Assembly: GCA_963828715.1 (NCBI GenBank) | Contig: CAWHFX010000017.1 | Location: forward strand, 62,001 to 126,000 | From: JAQGMV01 sp963828715 | Lineage (GTDB): Bacteria; Pseudomonadota; Gammaproteobacteria; Burkholderiales; SG8-41 | Direction of reading: 5' to 3' | DNA: 64,000 bases | Part shown: positions 24,569 to 33,083 of the stretch, piece by piece | How positions within the stretch are numbered: position 1 is the stretch's first letter | Layout of the letters: the number at the start of each line of letters is the position of its first letter | The notes under the pieces: model-generated | Database searches by the model: none | What the model was told of the DNA's origin: nothing | The model's input: the letters and a program-made list of their open reading frames with translations, nothing else | Program-made: the position numbers and the translations under genes

Positions 24569-25995
24569 CCCTGGCTGAGATGACAGCCACCGCGGCAGCC
24601 GAGCGGGTCGATCGTGCGGGCGCGACCCGCGACTCCGCGATCCTCGCGACGTATCACGCCCGCACCCGGCGCGCCGCGGAGTTGAGCCGTCACGCACGCG
24701 AGGTATTGCCGGGCGGCATCGTGCACGAGTCGCGCCGCATGTGGCCCTATGGCATCTACGGCGACCATGCGCTGGGTTCGCGCAAGTGGGACGTCGACGG
24801 CAACGAATACGTCGATTACTACGGCGGTCACGGCTCGTTGCTGCTCGGACATCAGCATCCGCAGGTGCTCGAAGCGATTCAGCGTCAGCTCGGGCGAGGC
24901 ATGCACCTGGCCGCTGCGCATGCGCTCGAAGTCGAGTGGGCTGCGCTGATTCGCGACATGGTGCCCTCGGTGGAGCGCGTGCGCTTCACGTCGTCCGGCA
25001 CCGAAGCGACGCAGCTTGCGCTGCGCCTTGCGCGCGCGCAGACGGGCCAGCGCCGGATCGTGCGCTTCGCGACGCACTTCCACGGTTGGCACGATCACGT
25101 CGCCAACGGCGTTCACGATCATTTCGACGGGTCGCCGAACGCCGGCGTATTGAACGAAGTCGCGTCCAGCACGACGCTTGTCGCTCCCAACGATGTGGCC
25201 GCGGTCGAGCGCGTCATCGAGACGTGCAAGGATGTCGCGGCGGTCATTCTCGAGCCGGTCGGCAGCAGCTCCGGTATGGTCCCGACGCCGCCGGAAGTGC
25301 TGGGCGCGCTCCGCGACATCACGCGCAGGCACGGCGTCATTCTGATTTTCGACGAAGTCGTGACGGGGTTTCGCGTCGCACCGGGTGGTGCACAGGCGTT
25401 CTATGGCGTGATTCCGGATCTCACGACGATGGCGAAGATCCTCGCCGGCGGCTTACCGGGCGGGGCGGTCGGCGGACCGAAAGATATTCTCGACTGGTTG
25501 GATCACGACGCGACGAGCGCGCGCGGACGCGAGCACGTCAACCATCACGGCACGCATAATGGACATCCCTACAGCGCCGCGGCGGGCATTGCGACGCTAA
25601 CCGTCGTACGCGACTCGGATGCGTGTGCCAGAGCGTCGGACACCGCGGCGCGACTGCGGCGGGCCATGAACGACGTGCTCGAGGCCGAGGGCGTACCGTG
25701 GGCGGTGTACGGCGAGCACTCGTTCTTCCACATCCATTCCAATCCATGCGGCGAGCCATTTCGGCCGACCGCTTTCGATGCGAGCACGATCACACCGGAC
25801 ACACTGAAGGGCCGCAACGAGACGGTGCTCAACCTGCTGCGGATCGCGATGCTCAATCACGGTGTCGATCTCAAAGGCTGGCGTGGTGGCCTGGTCTCGG
25901 CGGCACACACGCCCGAGGACGTCGAGTTGACCGTGGATGCGTGGCGCAGGTCTCTGCGCGATCTCAAAAGGGAGGGCCTGCTTGAGCCAGCCTGA
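24565..25995 (+). CDS. Class III PLP-dependent aminotransferase (glutamate-1-semialdehyde aminomutase-like)
   Basis: A 476-residue fold-type I PLP enzyme. VDGNEYVDYYGGHGSLLLGH and SSGTEATQLALRLARA are the class III substrate and phosphate-binding regions, D263 in LIFDEVVTGF holds the pyridine nitrogen and K291 in AKILAGGLPGGA is the Schiff-base lysine. HFHGWHDH also matches GSA aminomutase-like members. It is unlikely to be HemL itself given the context and the extended N-terminus of about 40 residues. It starts within the stop of the propeller gene and overlaps the MFS gene, forming a three-gene operon for an amino compound. Confidence 0.9.
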   Translation: MTLAEMTATAAAERVDRAGATRDSAILATYHARTRRAAELSRHAREVLPGGIVHESRRMWPYGIYGDHALGSRKWDVDGNEYVDYYGGHGSLLLGHQHPQVLEAIQRQLGRGMHLAAAHALEVEWAALIRDMVPSVERVRFTSSGTEATQLALRLARAQTGQRRIVRFATHFHGWHDHVANGVHDHFDGSPNAGVLNEVASSTTLVAPNDVAAVERVIETCKDVAAVILEPVGSSSGMVPTPPEVLGALRDITRRHGVILIFDEVVTGFRVAPGGAQAFYGVIPDLTTMAKILAGGLPGGAVGGPKDILDWLDHDATSARGREHVNHHGTHNGHPYSAAAGIATLTVVRDSDACARASDTAARLRRAMNDVLEAEGVPWAVYGEHSFFHIHSNPCGEPFRPTAFDASTITPDTLKGRNETVLNLLRIAMLNHGVDLKGWRGGLVSAAHTPEDVELTVDAWRRSLRDLKREGLLEPA

Positions 25996-27181
25996 TGCTC
26001 CTTTCCCCCGCGTGGTGAGCGGGCTGCTCAACATCGGTCACGCCGCCGATCACATGTTCCTGCTGATCTTCGCCACCGCCGTGGCATCGATCGCGGCCGA
26101 CTTCGGTTACGCGAAGTGGGAAGATCTGATGCCGTATGCCGTCGGCGCGTTCGCCCTGTTCGGCCTCGGCGCCTTGCCGGCCGGACGATTGGGGGATCTG
26201 TGGGGCCGCCGCGTGATGATGATCGTGTTCTTCGTGGGCCTGGGTGCCGCCGCCGTGCTCACCGCGTGTACGCAAAACGCCTGGCAGCTTGCGGCCGGAC
26301 TTACGCTGATCGGCGCGTTTGCGTCGATCTACCACCCGGTAGGCATTCCGATGCTGGTGCAGAACGTGCCGAACCCGGGCGCAGTGATCGGATTCAACGG
26401 ACTCGCCGGAAACCTCGGTATCGCGGTCGCCGCACTCGTCACGGGCTTTCTCGTGAAATGGTTCGGCTGGCGTGCTGCATTCGCGGTTCCGGGCGCGCTT
26501 GCCATCGTGTGCGGCGTGATATTCGCGATCGTCTGTCCGAACGAAACCGAAGCGCCGGCCAGGCGCAAAGGCAAGGCGACCGTCATTCTTTCACCGGCGA
26601 TGATGGCGCGCGCCTTTACGGTAATGACCGCCGCCGCCGTGACCGGAAGCCTCCTTTTCAACTTCACCACCAACGGGAACGCGCAGCTTCTGTCGGAGCG
26701 CTTTGCCGGCGTGCTGGAAGACCCCGCCATGCTCGGCGCGTTGCTCGCGCTGGTCTACGCCATCGCCTCGCTTGCCCAGCTCGTCGTCGGCAATCTCATC
26801 GATCGCATGCCGTTCAAGCCGCTGCAGCTGTGGATCTCCGTCGTGCAGGTGCCGACGCTGATCGCCGCCGCGCATGCGCAGGCCTGGGGCTTTTTCGTCG
26901 CGCTGGTTGCCGTGATGGTCTTCATCTTCGGCGCGATCCCGTTCACGGATGCGATGATCGTTCGCTACGTGGATGACCGGCTGCGCTCGCGGGTGTCCGG
27001 CATGCGGCTCACCGTCTCGTTCGGTATCAGCTCGCTTGCGGTGTGGCTCCTCGGGCCGCTGGTGAAAGGCATAGGGTTCACGGCGCTGGTCTGGCTGATG
27101 GTCGGCATTGCCGCGGTTCGCGCCGCCATTGTCCTGCTCCTGCCGGACGAGCGTACGGCGGCACAGACCGCGGCGTCGTAG
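25982..27181 (+). CDS. MFS transporter
   Basis: A 399-residue membrane protein with about 12 hydrophobic segments, e.g. AADHMFLLIFATAVASIAAD, VMMIVFFVGLGAAAVLTA and FFVALVAVMVFIFGAIPF. The MFS motif A between TM2 and TM3 is visible as GRLGDLWGRR. The start is most likely TTG 25982, since GGGAGGG lies 5-6 bases upstream inside the end of the aminotransferase gene. A GTG ten codons later is the alternative. It probably imports or exports the substrate of the coupled aminotransferase. Confidence 0.88.
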   Translation: MSQPDAPFPRVVSGLLNIGHAADHMFLLIFATAVASIAADFGYAKWEDLMPYAVGAFALFGLGALPAGRLGDLWGRRVMMIVFFVGLGAAAVLTACTQNAWQLAAGLTLIGAFASIYHPVGIPMLVQNVPNPGAVIGFNGLAGNLGIAVAALVTGFLVKWFGWRAAFAVPGALAIVCGVIFAIVCPNETEAPARRKGKATVILSPAMMARAFTVMTAAAVTGSLLFNFTTNGNAQLLSERFAGVLEDPAMLGALLALVYAIASLAQLVVGNLIDRMPFKPLQLWISVVQVPTLIAAAHAQAWGFFVALVAVMVFIFGAIPFTDAMIVRYVDDRLRSRVSGMRLTVSFGISSLAVWLLGPLVKGIGFTALVWLMVGIAAVRAAIVLLLPDERTAAQTAAS

Positions 27182-27200
27182 GGGGGCGCTCGCCTGACGC

Positions 27201-27911
27201 TCAGCGCGCGTTCGGGAACAGACTGCGCGCCGCCTGCGGGTCAGCCGCGAGATCGACCACGTTCCCGTGCGCAAGAATGAGCCAGCGCGGACGGTCCTTC
27301 TCGTATTCCTGTGTGAGCCACTGTCGGAGCGCGTGCTTGTCGCGCACCATGAACAGCGATCCGATGCGGTTGTAACGCAGACCGACGCCGTAGCTCAGTC
27401 TGAAAACCAGCTTCCATAGCGGACTGGGCGGCAGCTCGCTGATGTTGATTACGAGGTCCGTCAGATACCACGCGAGGCCCTGGGGCGTTCTGATACGGAC
27501 GAGGGCCTCGCCGGTCCGGTAGTAGGGCATGTCCGTCAGTTCCACGGCCGCGCCGGTGAGCGCCTTCGCATCGGCGAGCGGCCGGACGTTCGCGATGCCG
27601 GTTTTGGCTTCGACGCGGGCGATCGACTGCGCCGGCGCGAATACGGCGGCAGCGGGAAATCGCTGTTTCCATTCCGGGATGCCCATGTTGTGAAACGCAT
27701 TGGACGCAACCAGCGCGCGCACCGGGCCGTACGACGCGAGCTCGTCGAAAACCCGCTGTTGCACGCGATAGGGCGGGCTCAGCACGATGAGGCCCGATTG
27801 ACCCCCGACCGCAAGCGCGTTGACGCGGGCCGGACCGAAACGGTATGCGGTCACCAGAACCGGTAAGTCGGCGTTGAATACGCTCCACACCGAACGCGTC
27901 GCTCGCATCAT
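27201..27911 (-). CDS. DUF4336-like protein (metallo-beta-lactamase-related fold)
   Basis: A 236-residue protein with the layout of DUF4336: AYRFGPARVNALAVGGQSGL, LVASNAFHNMGIPEWKQRFP, ADAKALTGAAVELTDMPYY and WYLTDLVINIS near the middle, ending with a helical PRWLILAHGNVV segment. The family resembles metallo-beta-lactamases that have lost part of the HxHxDH site; only isolated histidines (HNMG and AHGN) remain. No function is established. It converges with the MFS gene, 19 bases apart. Confidence 0.75.
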   Translation of the reverse strand: MMRATRSVWSVFNADLPVLVTAYRFGPARVNALAVGGQSGLIVLSPPYRVQQRVFDELASYGPVRALVASNAFHNMGIPEWKQRFPAAAVFAPAQSIARVEAKTGIANVRPLADAKALTGAAVELTDMPYYRTGEALVRIRTPQGLAWYLTDLVINISELPPSPLWKLVFRLSYGVGLRYNRIGSLFMVRDKHALRQWLTQEYEKDRPRWLILAHGNVVDLAADPQAARSLFPNAR

Positions 27912-28092
27912 GGGAGATCTGCGTCGTGAACGCTGGTCGAGGGGTAAGCGCAGAGTCTAAGCGAGCATTGCCGTTGCTTTCATCTCGCGCGCGCCCCAAT
28001 CGCGGCCAGATGCGCTATCTGCCTGCCCGACATGCCCGGCGGCGGCATGGGCCTTGCCTAGATAAAGACAGGTTCGACCCAAGGAGACAGCG

Positions 28093-28290
28093 ATGAGCAC
28101 GAAAGACAAAGAGCACGGCGAAGGCAATTACAAGGCGACGCAGGACTATAACGAGCGCACCAAGCAGTTCATCGATTCGGGCAAGGTCGACGAGGCCGCC
28201 CAGAAATCCAAGCCTACGAACCCGCAGGAAGCGCGCGAGATGAAAGAAGCTGAAGAGGCTGGCAAGTCGCATTCGAAGGGCGAACACTGA
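28093..28290 (+). CDS. Small hydrophilic protein of unknown function
   Basis: 65 residues, very rich in Lys, Glu, Gln and Ser (MSTKDKEHGEGNYKATQDY, then ALQ-like NPQEAREMKEAEEAGKSHS) with no hydrophobic core, so likely intrinsically disordered. Similar small charged proteins are common in Burkholderiales and are sometimes called stress or hydrophilin-like; I cannot assign a role. AAGGAGA precedes the ATG. The stop is followed after 20 bases by an array of three 96-bp modules. Confidence 0.7.
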   Translation: MSTKDKEHGEGNYKATQDYNERTKQFIDSGKVDEAAQKSKPTNPQEAREMKEAEEAGKSHSKGEH

Positions 28291-28310
28291 GGTTAGAACG
28301 ACCCCGTTCC

Positions 28311-28600
28311 GGTGAGCGGTGCGCCTCGGAGAGGCTGTCGCCGTGAACGTAACGTTCGAACGTCGGTTAGCACTCTCGTCCGAGCGTACCGAGGCTTGTG
28401 GAGATGGGTGAGCGGCGCGACTGGGACAGTCTGTCGCTGCGAACGAAACTTTCCGGCGCAAGTTAGAACTCTCGTCCGAGTGTACGAGGGTCAGGGCGAT
28501 GGAAAGCGCCGGCCGCTGGGACAGCGTGTCCGCCCCGAGCGTAACGTTCGAAGGTCGCTCAGCACTCTCGTCCGAGCGTAGGAGGCACGCGTCGAGGGAC
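28311..28600 (+). repeat. Array of three head-to-tail 96-bp modules (locus 2)
   Basis: Units begin at 28311, 28407 and 28503, exactly 96 bases apart. Each contains GGTGAGCGG or a variant, GGGACAGNNTGTC (dyad), CGAACGTAACGTTCGA-type sequence, GTTAGAACTCTCGTCCGA and a TACGAGG-type end. The array starts 20 bases after the stop of the small hydrophilic gene, in the same orientation. The region up to 28707 holds no other gene. Confidence 0.85.
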
Positions 28601-28707
28601 GCCGGCCGTCGGAAGCCAAATCGATCGCCGGTGGGTGCCTGCCGCGGTGCGCGGCACGGAACGACCTCTGACTCGATCCGCAGTTGTTCTGACATACTCG
28701 CCGTCGT

Positions 28708-29781
28708 ATGCGAACCGGTTTTGCGCATCTGCCGCTGCACGGCGGAAAGGCACCTGCCTATCTTTTCCAGCGCATGGTGCCGCTCGCCCGCGAGATTGCG
28801 ATTTACATCGCGACTGAGTTCGGCCCACTGGAGGTGTTGCGCCGACTCTCGGATCCGTTCTGGTTTCAGGCTTTCGGCTGTGTGCTGGGCTTCGACTGGC
28901 ACTCGAGCGGTCTCACGACGACGGTTTGCGGAGCGCTCAAGGAAGGCATGCGCGGCACGGAACGTGAATTCGGCATTCATGTCGCGGGCGGGAAGGGCGC
29001 CACATCCCGCAGGACACCCGCAGAAATCACAACGGCGTGCGAGCGAATCGGGCGCGATCCCGGCGGGCTGGTGCATGCGAGCCGCATCTCCGCCAAGGTC
29101 GACAACTCGGCCGTACAGGATGGGTATCAGCTCTATCACCATACGTTCGTGTTCACCGATGCGGGTGAGTGGTGCATCGTGCAGCAGGGCATGAGCGACG
29201 AAACCGCCATGGCGCGCCGTTATCACTGGCTCTCCGAAAGTGTCGCAAGCTATGTGAGCGAGCCGCACGCCGCAGTCTGCTGCGAGCGAACTGCGCCCAC
29301 GCTCAACCTGGTGGCTTCCGAAAGTGAGCGGGTGAGAGCGGCGAGTGCGAACCTCGCGTCCCAGAGGCCCGAAGTCACGCTCGATGCGTTCATGCATCTG
29401 CCGCTGCTCGATATGCCGCGGCGCCATCAGGTCAGTGCCGACGATATCGATCCGAGATACCTCCGGAAAATCCTCCTTCGTACCTACGAACGTGCGCCCA
29501 CTGATTTCGAGTCGCTTCTCTCGATCGAAGGTGTGGGTGCGAAGACGCTCCGGGCACTTGCGATCACGTCCGAGCTGATCTATGGCACGCCCGCCAGCCG
29601 GCGCGACCCGGCCCGCTATTCGTTCGCTCATGGCGGAAAGGACGGCACACCCTATCCCGTCGATCGCGTTACGTACGACAAGACCATCGAGGTCATGCGC
29701 GATGCGTTGAACAGGGCACAGGTGGGTCGCAGCGAAAAGGTACAGGCGTTTCGAAGGCTCGCGTCGTTCGCGAGCGGTTGA
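28708..29781 (+). CDS. DUF763 domain protein
   Basis: A 357-residue protein matching DUF763, a family found mostly in archaea and thermophiles and patchily in bacteria. Conserved parts are MRTGFAHLPLHGGKAPAYLF at the start, FQAFGCVLGFDWHSSGLTT, a central YQLYHHTFVFTDAGEWCIVQ, QGMSDETAMARRYHWLS and a C-terminal helix-hairpin-helix-like segment LLSIEGVGAKTLRALAI. The last part suggests DNA binding. No activity is established. No clear ribosome site lies before the ATG. It converges with a Bug gene. Confidence 0.85.
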   Translation: MRTGFAHLPLHGGKAPAYLFQRMVPLAREIAIYIATEFGPLEVLRRLSDPFWFQAFGCVLGFDWHSSGLTTTVCGALKEGMRGTEREFGIHVAGGKGATSRRTPAEITTACERIGRDPGGLVHASRISAKVDNSAVQDGYQLYHHTFVFTDAGEWCIVQQGMSDETAMARRYHWLSESVASYVSEPHAAVCCERTAPTLNLVASESERVRAASANLASQRPEVTLDAFMHLPLLDMPRRHQVSADDIDPRYLRKILLRTYERAPTDFESLLSIEGVGAKTLRALAITSELIYGTPASRRDPARYSFAHGGKDGTPYPVDRVTYDKTIEVMRDALNRAQVGRSEKVQAFRRLASFASG

Positions 29782-29796
29782 GGGTGAGCCCTTCAG

Positions 29797-30777
29797 CTAC
29801 TCGGACAGCTTGATACCCGCTTCGGAGATGATCTTCGCGAACTTCGCCGACTCACCGCGTATGAAGGTGCGAAACTGTTCGGGTGTATTCGGCGCCGGGT
29901 CGAACCCGAGGCTCACGAGCTTGGACGCGATGTCCGGTGACTTCATCACCTGAACGGCCGCGCCATTGAGGCGGCGCAGTATCCCTTCAGGCAGCCCCGC
30001 GGGGCCCAGAAAACCGAAGAAGTTCACCAGCTCGAATCCCGCGAGCGGCGGGTACTCGCCGACGGCGGGTACATCGGGCAGCGCGGCGACACGTTGAGCA
30101 GACGTGACCGCGATCGGGTGGATCTTCCCGCTGTCGATGAACGGCTTGGCTGCCCCGATACTGACATAGGTCATCGTGACTTCCTTCCCCGCGACCGCGG
30201 CAAGCTGCGGGGCGGCGCCCTTGTATGGAACGTGCCGGATGTCCACGCCCGCCATCTTGTTGAACAGCTCTCCAGTCAACTGCTGTGGGTTGCCGACGCC
30301 GCTCGACGAGAACGTGAGCTTGCCGGGCGTCGCCTTCGCGTGCTTGATCAGCTCGGCCACCGTTTTCGCCGGCACGTCCGCATTCACCGCGAGGACGTTC
30401 GCAACTTTCACCAGAAGCGTGATCGGCTGCAGCTCGCGGTCCCAGTCGTACGCGATCTTCGGATAGAGATGCGGATTGAGTGCGATCTCGCCGGAGGCGA
30501 CGAGCACCGTGTAGCCGTCGGGCTTCGCCTTCGCCACGAGCTCGGTCCCGATCATTCCGCTTGCACCGGTCCGATTGTCCACGACGACCGGCTGGCCGAG
30601 CATCTTCTGCAACTGTTCCCCGAGCACTCTCGCGGTGAGATCGGTGCCGCCGCCGGCAGGGAAAGGACAGACGATGCGGATCTGCTGCGTGGGATACTGT
30701 TGCTCGGCGGCGTTGGCGCCGAATGGGAACAGGCACCCCGCGGTGAGCAGGGCGAGTGCGGCAGTCGCTCGTTGCAT
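29797..30777 (-). CDS. Bug/TctC family periplasmic substrate-binding protein
   Basis: A 326-residue protein with signal peptide (ALALLTAGCLFPFGANA), YPTQQIRIVCPFPAGGGTD, VVDNRTGASGMIG, VPYKGAAPQ, ALPDVPAVGEYPPLAGF and the ending FAKIISEAGIKLSE. Complete by family length. A second Bug gene lies 124 bases upstream on the same strand, with half of a REP-like repeat between them, so the two may be paralogues in one transcript or separate units. Confidence 0.9.
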   Translation of the reverse strand: MQRATAALALLTAGCLFPFGANAAEQQYPTQQIRIVCPFPAGGGTDLTARVLGEQLQKMLGQPVVVDNRTGASGMIGTELVAKAKPDGYTVLVASGEIALNPHLYPKIAYDWDRELQPITLLVKVANVLAVNADVPAKTVAELIKHAKATPGKLTFSSSGVGNPQQLTGELFNKMAGVDIRHVPYKGAAPQLAAVAGKEVTMTYVSIGAAKPFIDSGKIHPIAVTSAQRVAALPDVPAVGEYPPLAGFELVNFFGFLGPAGLPEGILRRLNGAAVQVMKSPDIASKLVSLGFDPAPNTPEQFRTFIRGESAKFAKIISEAGIKLSE

Positions 30778-30797
30778 GCGTCTTCCTCCTGAAGCTA

Positions 30798-30828
30798 CCC
30801 CTTACCCCACCGCTCTCCCCGATTCGGG
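30798..30828 (+). repeat. REP-like repeat, half copy
   Basis: CCCCTTACCCCACCGCTCTC followed by CCCGATTCGGG matches the first three quarters of the repeat seen whole at 34327, with CCCGATTCGGG forming the hairpin. It lies between two Bug genes. Confidence 0.55.
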
Positions 30829-30901
30829 TCTCGTCACTCCTCACTCGCCGCTCGTCACCGATCACGAGGCACGATCCACGATCTACCAGCCACTGTTCTC
30901 G

Positions 30902-31891
30902 TCAGTCGAGCTTGAGCCCGATCGCCTGCACGACTTTGGCGAAGCGTGCGACCTCGTTCTTGAAGAACGCACCGAGCGCTTCCGGCGTATCACCGGTCGG
31001 CACCGCGCCCGCTCCCAGCAGGCGCTGCTTCACGTCGGGCGCATCGAGCGCCTTCAGCGCTTCTGCATTCACCCGCGCGATCAGCTCCCGCGGCGTCCCG
31101 GCCGGCGCGAAGAGTGCGTTCCACAGCGACATCTCGTAACCCGGCAGCCCCGATTCCGCGATCGTCGGAATATCCGGCGCAACCGGCGAACGTTCTTTGG
31201 TCGCGACGGCGAGCGCTCTCACGCGGCCGTCCTTCGCGAGCGGCAGGCCGACGAGGATGCCGGAGAAGTACATGGACACCTGTCCGGTCACCGTGTCCTG
31301 GGCGGCCTGGGCGCCGCCTTTATAAGGCACATGCACGATGTCGATGCCTGCCGCGACCTTGAACAACTCGCCCGCCAGATGATCCGCGTTGCCGGGGCCC
31401 GCGGAAGAAAAGTTGAGCGCGCCCGGCTTCGCTTTCGCGAGTGCGATGAGGTCTTTCACGGACTTCACCGGCAGCGACGGATGAACGATCAGGAGATGGG
31501 TGGAGTCGGCGAGGCGTGCGACGGGCGCAAGATCGCGCAATGCGTTATACGCGAGGCGGGTGTATGCGCTTGCGCTGATCGCGAGTCCAGGATTGACGCA
31601 CACGGTCGTATAGCCATCCGGCGGCGCCTTGGCTGCAAGCTCGGCCGCAATGTTCGCACCCGCGCCCGGGCGATTGTCGATGACCACGGGCCTGCCGAGG
31701 TTCTCCGACATTTTCTGCGCGACTATTCTCGCGATCACGTCGGTCGTTCCGCCGGGCGTGAAGCCGACCAGCAGGCGAATCGGCCGGCTGGGAAAAGCCT
31801 GAGCCGAAGCGGCCGGTGCACCTTGCGCGAGCGCTTCGCCGCATGCACAGACCATGAACATCGAGCACAGGAACCGTGCAGTCGCTTTCAT
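30902..31891 (-). CDS. Bug/TctC family periplasmic substrate-binding protein
   Basis: A 329-residue protein starting at MKATARF behind GGGAGGACGG. The signal segment is FLCSMFMVCACGEALAQ, followed by FPSRPIRLLVGFTPGGTTD, VIDNRPGAGANIA, VPYKGGAQA, APDIPTIAESGLPGY and the ending FAKVVQAIGLKLD. It is divergent from another Bug gene at 32007, with 115 bases between their starts. Two neighbouring and a third divergent paralogue suggest local duplication, but their sequences have clearly diverged. Confidence 0.9.
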   Translation of the reverse strand: MKATARFLCSMFMVCACGEALAQGAPAASAQAFPSRPIRLLVGFTPGGTTDVIARIVAQKMSENLGRPVVIDNRPGAGANIAAELAAKAPPDGYTTVCVNPGLAISASAYTRLAYNALRDLAPVARLADSTHLLIVHPSLPVKSVKDLIALAKAKPGALNFSSAGPGNADHLAGELFKVAAGIDIVHVPYKGGAQAAQDTVTGQVSMYFSGILVGLPLAKDGRVRALAVATKERSPVAPDIPTIAESGLPGYEMSLWNALFAPAGTPRELIARVNAEALKALDAPDVKQRLLGAGAVPTGDTPEALGAFFKNEVARFAKVVQAIGLKLD

Positions 31892-31971
31892 CCGTCCTCC
31901 CGGCCGTTCATCTGCCACCCTGGCAAGCGTGTGCCATCGCTCGTCCTCTCAGCGGGAATGGCCGTCCTTCC

Positions 31972-31977
31972 TATAAT
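31972..31977 (+). promoter_or_regulatory. Candidate -10 box of the divergent Bug gene at 32007
   Basis: A perfect TATAAT lies 30 bases upstream of the ATG in otherwise GC-rich DNA. No good -35 box is seen 16-18 bases before it, so the promoter would be weak or activator-dependent. Confidence 0.35.
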
Positions 31978-32006
31978 AGGACATTCAACGCAGGAATTTC
32001 GTCCAC

Positions 32007-33026
32007 ATGATTCGTAGTTTCATAGAGCGCTCGCGCGGCGCGGCAGACCTTTCGTCTGCAAACCGTGCCGTCGTCGCCGGGATGCTCGCGGCTGCGGTCT
32101 TCTGTGCGAGAGACAGTGGCGCCCAGTCCTATCCGACGCGGCCCGTTCGCGTGATTCACGGCTATGCGGTCGGCTCCGCGATCGACGTCTACTCCCGGCC
32201 GCTCGCACAGAAGCTGTCCGAAGCGCTCGGGTATCAATTCGTCGTTGATGCGCGGCCGGGCGCGACGGGAACGATCGGCAGCGAGATCGTAGTGAAGTCG
32301 CCTCCGGACGGCTACACGCTGCTCGCCGCGCCGTCCTCCGCGCTCGGCAGCACGCCGCACATGCAGAAGCTCTCGTACGACACGCTGAAAGATTTCGCAC
32401 CGATCGCGCAGATCAACCAGTTCTACAGCGTGATCGTGGTGCATCCCGCAGTGCCGGCCAAGACCGCGGCCGACCTCATCGCCCTTGCGAAGGCCCGTCC
32501 CGGCTTTCTGACGTACGCCTCGACCGGCGTCGGCAGCGGCTTCCATCTCAACATGGAGAGCTTCTGCCAGATGGCGGCCATCAAGATGCTGCACGTGCCC
32601 TACCGGGGCGGCGGCTCCACGGCGCTACCCGATCTGCTGGCCGGGCGTGTCGACGCCATGCTCGACAATATCGGCGTCGTGAAGCCGAACATCGATTCCG
32701 GCAAGCTGCGGCCGCTCGGCGTGACCGGATTGAAGCGGGTCGCCGCGCTGCCGAACGTGCCGACGATCTCGGAAAGCGGTTTACCCGGCTACGAATCCAT
32801 GGGCTGGCATGGCTGGCTCGCGCCGGCCGCCACACCGAAACAGATCGTCGCACAACTGAACGCGGCCATTCGCAAGGCGCTCGCGCAGCCGGACATTCGG
32901 GCCATCTGGGAATCGAATGGCATTGAGGTGGTCGACACCACGCCCGAACAGTTCGCCGCGCGCATTCGCGAGGACTACGAGCGTTACGGCAAGCTCGTGC
33001 GCAGCCTGGGTCTTGCCGTGAAGTAA
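32007..33026 (+). CDS. Bug/TctC family periplasmic substrate-binding protein
   Basis: A 339-residue protein. The signal segment is VVAGMLAAAVFCARDSGAQ after an unusually long charged start. Family blocks: YPTRPVRVIHGYAVGSAID (the usual PFxxGGGTD loop is replaced), VDARPGATGTIGSEIV, VPYRGGGSTA, ALPNVPTISESGLPGYE and YERYGKLVRSLGLAVK. The changed binding loop suggests a different ligand. It precedes an esterase-like hydrolase on the same strand by 57 bases and may deliver its substrate. Confidence 0.9.
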   Translation: MIRSFIERSRGAADLSSANRAVVAGMLAAAVFCARDSGAQSYPTRPVRVIHGYAVGSAIDVYSRPLAQKLSEALGYQFVVDARPGATGTIGSEIVVKSPPDGYTLLAAPSSALGSTPHMQKLSYDTLKDFAPIAQINQFYSVIVVHPAVPAKTAADLIALAKARPGFLTYASTGVGSGFHLNMESFCQMAAIKMLHVPYRGGGSTALPDLLAGRVDAMLDNIGVVKPNIDSGKLRPLGVTGLKRVAALPNVPTISESGLPGYESMGWHGWLAPAATPKQIVAQLNAAIRKALAQPDIRAIWESNGIEVVDTTPEQFAARIREDYERYGKLVRSLGLAVK

Positions 33027-33083
33027 ACGCAGTCGTTCTTTTCCCGGCGCCCGGAGCGCCGCGTTCAACACAGGAGAAGTCGG

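Noticed and set aside
24565..25995. HemL, glutamate-1-semialdehyde aminomutase of haem synthesis
   Set aside because: The N-terminal extension, the operon with a propeller and an MFS transporter and the accessory setting argue against the biosynthetic enzyme.
28311..28600. CRISPR-like array
   Set aside because: The 96-bp units are similar over their whole length with no short identical repeats alternating with unique spacers, and no cas gene is near.
28015..29631. Open frame of 538 codons on the minus strand across the 96-bp array
   Set aside because: Most of it is antisense to the DUF763 gene. Only the repeated peptide within the array is of interest and is reported separately as an observation, not as a gene.
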